From positions 26,421 through 90,420 of the forward strand of contig JBKQIF010000076.1 of the NCBI GenBank assembly GCA_052148435.1: 64,000 nt of DNA. The letters run 5' to 3'. Positions 42,605 through 48,860 of this stretch are shown here, piece by piece (positions within the stretch are counted from its first letter, which is position 1; every line of letters starts with the position of its first letter). This DNA is from JBEKYD01 sp052148435 (GTDB lineage Bacteria; Acidobacteriota; Terriglobia; Bryobacterales; Bryobacteraceae). Under the pieces are notes generated by a model. The model made no database searches and was not told the origin of the DNA. It saw nothing but the letters and a program-made list of their open reading frames with translations. The translations under genes were made by a program, and so were the position numbers.

Positions 42605-43411
42605 GTGAAAAAGATTGGACTGGTATCGGCGAAACTGAAGTTCGCCAGGGCTGCGAAACACCTCAAAAGTATCCAGCGTTGCATTGCCAAATATTCGGCC
42701 AGTCGTCCGTATACAATCGCCAAGACGAAGAGCAAAAAAACAGTTAAGGTGGTCGTTCTGCGGCAGCCGCCCCCCCAAATCGCAATCCTCGCCGGAGAAA
42801 TGCTCTACCAGATAAGATCCGCCCTCGATCACCTGGCGTTCGATCTCGTCAAGAGTAATTGGGGAAACGCCCCGCTCCCCATTCGGTGGGACAAGCGTTG
42901 CGAATTCCCGCTTTTTGTTGAAGTCCCCACCAAGGGAGAGCCGCCCGTCCCTTATGACACCCCGCTCCCGAAGAGTGTACTCGCCAAAAATCTTCCGGGG
43001 ATCTCCCAGCAGGCGTTTGCATTCATCGAGGCCGTGCAGCCGCACTACGGGACGGGTGCCATCAATAATGCCCTGCGCTACCTCGCTCAACTCTCGAATA
43101 TCGACAAACACAGATACCTGAACGTCGTGGTCGCACGCGTTCTTAAGAAGGATACTGTTCGATTTGCCAGTGGCCTTCGCACGACGGGCTTTGAGGCATT
43201 CAACCACGGCACAGAACTTCCAGCGTTTACGACGGGGTGGACCGAATCCGACCGCGCCGTGTATGTGAATCGCCGCTTCCATATGCGCGTATGCTTCGGT
43301 GAAAGCGAAGTTCTGGGAGAGGCGACCGCTCTCGCGGTGGATCGCCTTTTGCAGCTCATTCTGGAGCAAATTCAGACGGTTATCATCCCGGCATTCGAAG
43401 AACTGCTTTAG
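42605..43411 (+). CDS. Transposon passenger C: hypothetical protein with HEPN-like R-x4-H motif
   Basis: This is a 268-residue protein starting at GTG 4 nt after the leader hairpin. The N-terminal helix is basic (KKIGLVSAKLKFARAAKHL). The segment LAGEMLYQIRSALDHLAFDLV at about residues 62-82 recurs in many uncharacterised bacterial proteins and contains R-SALD-H, compatible with the HEPN R-x4-6-H pattern. LAQLSNIDKHRYLNVVV follows near residue 160. The C-terminus is helical. No transposition function is evident. A HEPN ribonuclease role is only a hypothesis; the N-K-H pattern (SNIDKHR) could equally be structural. Confidence 0.7.
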   Translation: MKKIGLVSAKLKFARAAKHLKSIQRCIAKYSASRPYTIAKTKSKKTVKVVVLRQPPPQIAILAGEMLYQIRSALDHLAFDLVKSNWGNAPLPIRWDKRCEFPLFVEVPTKGEPPVPYDTPLPKSVLAKNLPGISQQAFAFIEAVQPHYGTGAINNALRYLAQLSNIDKHRYLNVVVARVLKKDTVRFASGLRTTGFEAFNHGTELPAFTTGWTESDRAVYVNRRFHMRVCFGESEVLGEATALAVDRLLQLILEQIQTVIIPAFEELL

Positions 43412-43579
43412 GAAGGTTACGTATTCTTGGCTCGGACGAGGGGTTGGGCGCACGGCGTGGAATCAACCTGTCCTATCGTCTCTCTTGGCGGCCATCTATC
43501 AGCGACACTGGTAAGGCACAAAAGTCAAATTGCCGGCGCGCCCCGTGTGCTTGAACGGCCACGCATGGTACGATCAGCC

Positions 43580-43882
43580 ATGAGTAAGCCTAACCTCGTC
43601 GTGCTTCTGATCGCCGCCCTGATCCTGATCGCAGTCCTGGGCGCTCAAACCAAACAGCCACCACCGTCAAGCCAGATCGGGCGCTACCAACTTTTCTCGG
43701 GTGAGCACGATATGGGGCTTGAGGGCGGCATGTCCACGGAGAAATCCATTTTGCGTATCGACACCGTAACCGGGAACACCGATGAGTGGGTAGTGGGCCG
43801 CACGAAAGAACATGGCACCGTGGACACGTGGATGCCCGTGGGTAAAATGCCTCCCGGCTCGATTCCATGGAAAGCGAAGTAA
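43580..43882 (+). CDS. Transposon passenger D: small membrane-anchored or secreted protein
   Basis: This is a 100-residue protein with an N-terminal hydrophobic segment (NLVVLLIAALILIAVLGAQ), either a signal peptide or an anchor. A short beta-rich domain follows, containing IGRYQLFSGEHDMG and ILRIDTVTGNTDEWVVGRT, a pattern common in small hypothetical proteins that bind nothing known. Its 3' end overlaps passenger E by 16 nt if E starts at 43867. Function unknown. Confidence 0.6.
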   Translation: MSKPNLVVLLIAALILIAVLGAQTKQPPPSSQIGRYQLFSGEHDMGLEGGMSTEKSILRIDTVTGNTDEWVVGRTKEHGTVDTWMPVGKMPPGSIPWKAK

Positions 43883-44214
43883 AAGTCGGGCCGGCGTCCC
43901 CTGCAAATCTGTCTAAACTAGGGATGTGTGCCATGCATAAACAATTCGTGGTTTCACTTGCCGATCTTCGATACGTCCGTATCGAGTGCCCCCAGTGCAA
44001 AACGAAGGTGATCCTCGATATGCAGGAGAAATCGGCAACCGCCGAAAAGAACAACTTCTTCGCGCCGAAGGAATGCCCCGGCTGCCGGAACGATTACGAC
44101 TCGGCCATCCGCGACGGCGTGGACGCTCTCCAGCGGGTGTATAAGCCTCTGTTGGGCATCGCGGCGAGCGTCACATTCGTCGGCGAAGAAACTGACATGC
44201 CGACGCACCCCTGA
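43867..44214 (+). CDS. Transposon passenger E: zinc-ribbon-like hypothetical protein
   Basis: The product is up to 115 residues (ATG 43867; later ATGs at 43924 and 43933 are also plausible). It has two CxxC knuckles, ECPQCKTKV and ECPGCRNDY, about 30 residues apart, so it probably binds one zinc ion. The rest is helical (SAIRDGVDALQRVY). There is no further family assignment. It is followed directly by leader copy B. Confidence 0.6.
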   Translation: MESEVKVGPASPANLSKLGMCAMHKQFVVSLADLRYVRIECPQCKTKVILDMQEKSATAEKNNFFAPKECPGCRNDYDSAIRDGVDALQRVYKPLLGIAASVTFVGEETDMPTHP

Positions 44215-44228
44215 TCGAAAAAGTTGCG

Positions 44229-44339
44229 ATAATCTAACTGGCCGCCTAGCTCCGGTCTTGCTAACTGGGGTGAAGCGTGGGAACCTTGACCTGCCGGCGG
44301 CCAGCTTCATCCTCAAGGAAGTTCGCTACAAGGAGCGAG
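44229..44339 (+). promoter_or_regulatory. Structured RNA leader, copy B, upstream of passenger F
   Basis: Same architecture as copy A. P1 pairs 44240-44246 with 44296-44302 (GGCCGCC/GGCGGCC). P2 pairs 44249-44255 (GCTCCGG) with 44265-44271 (CTGGGGT) over a 9-nt loop; relative to copy A, one U-A pair has become C-G and two G-C pairs have become G-U. The last hairpin is TTCGCT-ACAAGG-AGCGAG (44322-44339), and the passenger F ATG follows at 44344. Substitutions that preserve pairing argue for selection on RNA structure. Confidence 0.72.
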
Positions 44340-44343
44340 CGGC

Positions 44344-44823
44344 ATGGGCATCGAAAGCGCCCTGGGGGCGATTAAGGCCGTGGCCGGAGTCATTTCTTCA
44401 GTTCTTCGGCGCTTTAGCCGGACCCTCGCCGATCCGGGAATCCGCATAGCCTACGAACGGGCGGAACCGAGTGGCGAAACGATCACGCTGTCGATCCTGC
44501 ACTATGAGATCACAAAAATAATCGTCGAGCCCGGCGCCGAAGTTCGGCTTGCGATAGATCCACCCGAGATTCCATCGCTGCTGCCGGGGCAATCCGTGCG
44601 CTGCTCGATCTACGTGGAGGAAGGACCGCCCGAGAAGGTCTCCGTAACCACGCTCGTTCACTTCCTTGGAAAAAGAAGCAGCGCCAGGATGAGGGTCTGC
44701 TTCAGGTTCACGGACCCTAGGGGCCAACGGCTGCACATTCCGTTCTTTGCGGAAAAGGTCGGCGCTCACCACGAGGTTCACTGGACTCCAGGCAAGGTAG
44801 CGAGGGCGTCCCCGGACTGGTAG
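44344..44823 (+). CDS. Transposon passenger F: hypothetical protein
   Basis: This 159-residue protein has an N-terminal amphipathic helix (IESALGAIKAVAGVISSVLRRF) that could touch the membrane. A beta-rich domain follows with ITLSILHYEITKIIVEPGAEVRLAIDPPE and VRCSIYVEEGPPEKVSVTTLVHFLG, resembling an Ig-like sandwich. The family is not recognised. It lies 5 nt after leader B and 42 nt before the right inverted repeat. Confidence 0.6.
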   Translation: MGIESALGAIKAVAGVISSVLRRFSRTLADPGIRIAYERAEPSGETITLSILHYEITKIIVEPGAEVRLAIDPPEIPSLLPGQSVRCSIYVEEGPPEKVSVTTLVHFLGKRSSARMRVCFRFTDPRGQRLHIPFFAEKVGAHHEVHWTPGKVARASPDW

Positions 44824-44865
44824 GAATCAACACGCCTCCACCCCGAAAGTCAAGGACCGGAAAAG

Positions 44866-44891
44866 TCAAATTGACCCACTACCGGAAATGC
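44866..44891 (+). repeat. Right inverted repeat and right target duplication of the transposon
   Basis: TCAAATTGACCCACTACC at 44866-44883 is the exact reverse complement of the left end. GGAAATGC follows at 44884-44891. Confidence 0.93.
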
Positions 44892-45214
44892 ATTCGATGT
44901 TCGCAATCAAGGTCAGAACCGGGGTTCTCACCTCCGCGGAAGCGCACACACTGAGAGGGCACTTCCGGGCGGACCTGGTATCCAAGGGCTTCCAGGTCTT
45001 CGCCATAACCGACCTGCACTACGGCCATGCCGAGCGTCTCGTGCTTCAGTACGCTTTCCGGCACCGGCTCCGGTCCCTCGATGCACTCCAATTGGCCGTC
45101 GCTTTGGACCTGAAAGATCAGGCCATAACGGAACAGATTGTCGCTGCTGACATGACGGTTTGTGAGATTGCGGCGGCTGAGGGACTGTCGGTCATCGATC
45201 CGCAGATCCCATAG
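44884..45214 (+). pseudogene. PIN toxin gene, 3' part (disrupted by transposon)
   Basis: This is the continuation of the toxin begun at 40651. After the duplicated GGAAATGC the frame reads HSMFAIKVRTGVLTSAEAH and ends in a PIN C-terminus with RHRLRSLDALQLAVAL (the conserved acidic residue region), ADMTVCEIAAAEGLSVIDP and a TAG at 45212. An ATG at 44888 could start translation of this fragment, but it lacks the first PIN strand and its catalytic Asp, so an active nuclease is unlikely. Confidence 0.9.
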
Positions 45215-45279
45215 CCGCTTTTCCAAGCAGCCCCCCTCAGCCCACCCGTTCCCGCGCGGGATGGTACCTTGGAAGATTC

Positions 45280-46695
45280 ATGGTTGTAGACCGGCAAGAA
45301 CTGATCGCGCGGATCACGCGGGAGGTGGTCGCGCGCCTGTCCGAGGAGCCGTCCGGCGCGGCTCGGCTGGCGCCCGGCGACGGCGTCTTTGCCACCGTGG
45401 ATGAAGCCGTGGCCGCCGCCGGCGCGGCCCAAAAGCGGGTCGCCGCCATGAGCCTCGCGGACCGCGGGCGCATGTGCGACATCGTCCGGCGCGTCTGCGC
45501 CGACAACGCCCCCGAACTGGCGCGCATCGAGCTGGCCGAAACCACGCTGGGCCGCGTCGATCACAAAATCGTCAAGCTGCGGAACATCCGCTACATACTG
45601 GGGACGGAAGCCATGACCAGCCAAGCCATGAGCGACTCGACCGGCCTGTGCGTGATCGAGCACGCTCCCTGGGGCGTCATCGGCATGGTGCTGCCGGCCA
45701 CCCACTGCGTACCGACCCTGGCCAGCAACGCCATCAATATCCTGGCCGCGGGCAACACCGCCGTTTTCAGCCCGCATCCGGCCGGCGCCAAAGTCACCGC
45801 CCTCGGGCTGCAGATGTTCAACCGCGAAATCGAGCGCGAACTGGGCGTGGCCAATGTGCTGACCACCATGGCCGAACCCACTACCCAGGCCGCGGAGGAG
45901 ATTTTCGCCCACCCCGGCGTCGCCCTGCTGTGCGTCACCGGCGGCGCGGGGCTGGTGAAAGCCGCCAGCCGCTTCGGCAAGCGGGTGATCGCCGCCGGCC
46001 CCGGCAATCCGCCGGTGGTGGTGGATGAGACGGCCGATCTCGACCTCGCCGCCCGCTCCATCATCCTCGGCGCAGGCTTCGACAACAATATTCTCTGTAT
46101 CGCCGAAAAGGAAATCTTCGTGGTGGAGCGCGTGGCCGATGCCTTCATCGACGCCATGCGCCGCGCCGGCGCCCTGGAGCTCGATCGCGGCGCCATCGAC
46201 CGCCTCACTCAGGCGGCTTTCCGCTTCGACCCCGACGGCACCCCTCACGTCAACAAGGAATATGTCGGCAAAGATACCGCCGTGCTGGCCCGCGCCGCCG
46301 GGATTTCCCTGCTGTCCGCAACCGACCTGTTGTTCGGCGAAACTGAAGAAAGCCACCCCTTCGTGCAGGAAGAACAGATGATGCCCTTCGTGCCGGTGGT
46401 GCGCTTTGCCGGCGTGGATGCCGCCATCGCCGCCTCCGTCAAAGCCGAGCATGGCTACCGGCACACCGCCATCATTCATTCCCGCAACGTGGAGAACGTC
46501 ACCAAAATGGGCCGCGCCATGAATTGCACGTTGTTCGTGCAGAACGCCCCGAGCTATGGTTCGCTCGGCATCGGCAGCCCCGGCTACTCGAGCCATAGCA
46601 TCGCCACGCCCACCGGCGAAGGAGTCACCACCCCGCTCACTTTCACCCGCGAGCGGCGCCTGGTGGTGGGCGGCGGGGCATTGCGGATAGTGTAA
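45280..46695 (+). CDS. Aldehyde dehydrogenase of the PduP/EutE type with encapsulation-like N-terminus
   Basis: This 471-residue protein is a CoA-acylating-type aldehyde dehydrogenase, with VIGMVLPATHCVPTLASNAINILAAGNT, CVTGGAGLVKAASRFGKRVIAAGPGNPP, and a catalytic Cys in NNILCIAEKEIFV. The first 20 residues (VDRQELIARITREVVARL) form an amphipathic helix like the encapsulation peptides that target enzymes to bacterial microcompartments. GGAAGATTC precedes the ATG. It is 17 nt upstream of a class II aldolase gene, a pairing known from fucose/rhamnose microcompartments. No shell-protein gene is present in this window. Confidence 0.86.
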   Translation: MVVDRQELIARITREVVARLSEEPSGAARLAPGDGVFATVDEAVAAAGAAQKRVAAMSLADRGRMCDIVRRVCADNAPELARIELAETTLGRVDHKIVKLRNIRYILGTEAMTSQAMSDSTGLCVIEHAPWGVIGMVLPATHCVPTLASNAINILAAGNTAVFSPHPAGAKVTALGLQMFNREIERELGVANVLTTMAEPTTQAAEEIFAHPGVALLCVTGGAGLVKAASRFGKRVIAAGPGNPPVVVDETADLDLAARSIILGAGFDNNILCIAEKEIFVVERVADAFIDAMRRAGALELDRGAIDRLTQAAFRFDPDGTPHVNKEYVGKDTAVLARAAGISLLSATDLLFGETEESHPFVQEEQMMPFVPVVRFAGVDAAIAASVKAEHGYRHTAIIHSRNVENVTKMGRAMNCTLFVQNAPSYGSLGIGSPGYSSHSIATPTGEGVTTPLTFTRERRLVVGGGALRIV

Positions 46696-46712
46696 TTAGG
46701 ATATTGGAACAA

Positions 46713-47762
46713 ATGAAGGTAACCGACCTCTCGCATCTCAAAGTCGTCACGCTCTCAGACATCGACGCCGCCGTGCGCGACTCCGCCACTGAAATCCGCA
46801 TCGCCCCCGGCGCCGTCCTCACCCCGTCCGCCAGGGAAGCTCTGGCCGAGAGGAAACTTGCGGCCAGTAGCGCCTCGCCCGTCCCGGAGGGAGCCGCAAC
46901 CGGCGTCGATCCGGCGCGCCTGGCCCTATTCAATTCGCCGGAAGCCGAAGCTGTCAAGGAAGAGATCTGCGCTGTGGGCAGAAAGCTCTGGATGCGCCAG
47001 TTCGTGGATGGCAACGGCGGTAACATTTCCTATCGCCTCGGCCCCAACGAGGTGATCTGCACCCCCACCCTGATCAGCAAGTACGACCTCCGCCCCCAGG
47101 ATATGTGTCTGGTCGACCTGGAGGGGAATCAACTGGCCGGCGGCAAACCGCGCACCAGCGAAATTCTGATGCACATGGAGATTTACAAGGAAGTGCCGGA
47201 GGCCAAATCGGTGGTGCACTGCCATCCACCCCACGCCACCGCCTACGCCATCACGGGCAAAGTGCCGCCCACTTGCATCATTCCGGAATTCGACGTGTTT
47301 ATCGGCAAGATCGCGGTTTCCCCCTACGAGACGCCCGGCACGCCGGCATTCGCCCGCACCGTGATCCCGTTCGTCAAGACGCACAACACCATCCTGCTGT
47401 CGAACCACGGCATCGTCTGCTGGGGCGATACAGTCACCCACGCCGAATGGTACGTCGAAGTCACCGACACGTACTGCTGGACGCTGATGCTGGCCGCGCA
47501 GCTCGGCACGCCCATCACCCACTTCGCCGGCGAGAAGGCCGCCGACCTGCTGGCCATCAAGAGGAAACTCGGCCTTCCCGACCCCCGCCTCGACAGCCCC
47601 TCATGCGATATCTGCGACCTGCCCACCAAGCCGGGCCAGATCGCCATTGCTCCCGGCGGAAGCGCTCCCGTTGCTGCTGCCGCCAGCGCCGATCTGACGC
47701 CGGAGGAGATCGACGCCCTGGTCAAGGCCGTCACCGAGGAAGTGGCAAATAAGCTGAAATAG
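46713..47762 (+). CDS. Class II aldolase family protein with C-terminal encapsulation-like helix
   Basis: This 349-residue protein has a class II aldolase/adducin domain at about residues 90-280: VDGNGGNISYRLGPNEVICTPT, then the zinc histidines in VVHCHPPHATAY and the later LLSNHGIVCWG. Fuculose- or rhamnulose-1-phosphate aldolase is the likely activity by family, yielding lactaldehyde for the preceding dehydrogenase. The C-terminal helix (LTPEEIDALVKAVTEEVAN) resembles a microcompartment targeting peptide after a Pro/Ala-rich linker. I prefer the ATG at 46713 over TTG at 46704. Confidence 0.83.
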   Translation: MKVTDLSHLKVVTLSDIDAAVRDSATEIRIAPGAVLTPSAREALAERKLAASSASPVPEGAATGVDPARLALFNSPEAEAVKEEICAVGRKLWMRQFVDGNGGNISYRLGPNEVICTPTLISKYDLRPQDMCLVDLEGNQLAGGKPRTSEILMHMEIYKEVPEAKSVVHCHPPHATAYAITGKVPPTCIIPEFDVFIGKIAVSPYETPGTPAFARTVIPFVKTHNTILLSNHGIVCWGDTVTHAEWYVEVTDTYCWTLMLAAQLGTPITHFAGEKAADLLAIKRKLGLPDPRLDSPSCDICDLPTKPGQIAIAPGGSAPVAAAASADLTPEEIDALVKAVTEEVANKLK

Positions 47763-47971
47763 CGCGGGCAGCTCTCGTGGCCCGGCCGAGAGACAAAGCC
47801 AGCGGCCTGGGCGGCGCGAGATCCTCCATAGGCGCCCCAGCGAAGCGCCGCAGGATCCCCTCAGCCGAGAAACCGTGAAGCACTCGATTCCTGTGCCGAA
47901 TCCTCCAGGCCAGCGGCTCAGGAGCGTCAACTATCTTTGGCACAGTTGGCGCTCGGGCCGCCAGCGGGGCG

Positions 47972-48553
47972 CTAACCCAACGTGGCGCACGCACTCGTGC
48001 GTGCCGCGTCGAGACTCGTCTCGACGCCTGCGCTCGACCTGGGAAAATCCTGCGGGCTGCGGACCAACCCGGCTCTAACCGGATTGTTTTCTATGTACGC
48101 CCGAATCTTCTCAAACTCGCTTTGGTTCCGCACCCAGTGATCATAGGATTCCTTTTGCCAAAAGGGTTCCCCGGTGCGTCCCAACAGGCGGTTGGCAAAG
48201 CGCGCACTGGCGCCTTTGAGGGATTTCAGCAAGTGGTCGGGGGTGATCTTAGGTCGAATCAGTAGGTGCACATGGTTCGCCATGACCACGTAAGCGCCCA
48301 GTTCGTAGTGCCCTAGTTCAACTCCCTTGCGGATACAACCGACCACGACTCGTGCAACGTCGGGTTGCCGAAGATACATTGGCCCCTGCCGCATGGCATC
48401 CACCTGGCGGTCCAGCCAGACGAACGCTTCTCCCGAGGCGAGCGGGCCGGGCGGAGGCTGCAATGAAGCCGGTACGCTGCCATGCAGGTGCCAGGTGAGA
48501 AACAAGGGTGCGCCTTCCGGGCGGAGGTGCGGCAATCGGCGGTGCGGGGTCAT
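47972..48553 (-). CDS. REP-associated tyrosine transposase (RAYT, Y1_Tnp)
   Basis: This is a protein of about 193 residues from the ATG at 48553. Y1 (HUH) family features are FLTWHLHGS near the start, VVMANHVHLLIRP (the HUH metal site), and FWQKESYDHWVRNQSEFEKIRAYIENNPVRAGLV, which includes the catalytic Tyr region and the RAYT signature. The C-terminal 20 residues are encoded by the left REP itself, and the frame also extends upstream through the right REP to 48664. It lies inside a pair of inverted REPs, as for active RAYT units. It probably mobilises REP sequences. Confidence 0.9.
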   Translation of the reverse strand: MTPHRRLPHLRPEGAPLFLTWHLHGSVPASLQPPPGPLASGEAFVWLDRQVDAMRQGPMYLRQPDVARVVVGCIRKGVELGHYELGAYVVMANHVHLLIRPKITPDHLLKSLKGASARFANRLLGRTGEPFWQKESYDHWVRNQSEFEKIRAYIENNPVRAGLVRSPQDFPRSSAGVETSLDAARTSACATLG

Positions 48554-48652
48554 CTGCCCACATAGTTGGCGGAACGGGGGCAAGTTCTCATCCGAAACGA
48601 AGGCGGGCGTCGAGATGAGTCTCGACGCGGCACGCACGAGTGCGTGCGCCAC
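47982..48652. mobile_element. REP-flanked RAYT unit
   Basis: Inverted 46-nt REPs at 47982-48027 and 48607-48652 enclose the RAYT gene; the total is 671 bp. Each REP has two hairpins in series: one of the GGCGCACGCACTCGTGCGTGCC type and one of the GCGTCGAGACTCGTCTCGACGC type. A deleted derivative occurs at 37685-37873 and a lone REP at 13052-13097. Confidence 0.9.
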
Positions 48653-48668
48653 GTGCCGTTTCACAGGC

Positions 48669-48860
48669 TCACGGTGTATCTAATCTCCCGCATTCAAACT
48701 TCGTAGCAATTTGTCGGGCTTGCCGGCCTTGACTAGCTAGCTCGCCGCGGCGCGCGGCTTTCATCGCTCGGACGGTTTCGGCGTTGGGATTGAGCGGCTC
48801 GAACGGCAGGGTCTTTTCCACCGCGACACGCACCAGCAGCAGGCGAAACGCATCGGACAC
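48669..48860 (-). pseudogene. Truncated RelB/DinJ-type antitoxin remnant
   Basis: The GTG directly follows the TonB-receptor stop. The 63 codons give SDAFRLLLVRVAVEKTLPFE, then PNAETVRAMKAARRGEL, the second half of RelB/DinJ antitoxins. Complete members have about 40 more N-terminal residues (the ribbon-helix-helix DNA-binding part), which are absent here. No toxin gene follows; the RAYT/REP unit begins 16 nt downstream. It is probably a remnant of a toxin-antitoxin pair lost by rearrangement. Confidence 0.72.

Larger units (their letters stand above)
40787..44883. mobile_element. Complete 4,097-bp IS1-family transposon with passenger genes
   Basis: The ends are perfect 18-bp inverted repeats (GGTAGTGGGTCAATTTGA), bounded by an 8-bp direct duplication GGAAATGC, the duplication size expected of the IS1 family. 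It contains one IS1-type transposase gene and six passenger genes, all on the plus strand. Two of the passengers share a repeated structured leader. The precise join restores the interrupted PIN toxin gene. The size is several times that of a simple IS1, so this is a passenger-carrying (transporter-type) IS. I see no resistance or known defence gene among the passengers. Confidence 0.93.

Noticed and set aside
42494..44339. The repeated leaders as integron attC recombination sites
   Set aside because: They lack the paired R/L boxes ending in a conserved GTT core, no integrase gene is present, and they sit directly before start codons with the ribosome site in the last hairpin.
47731..47994. 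Minus-strand frames between the aldolase gene and the RAYT unit
   Set aside because: Arg/Leu-rich frames without a ribosome site; they end in the left REP and overlap nothing conserved.
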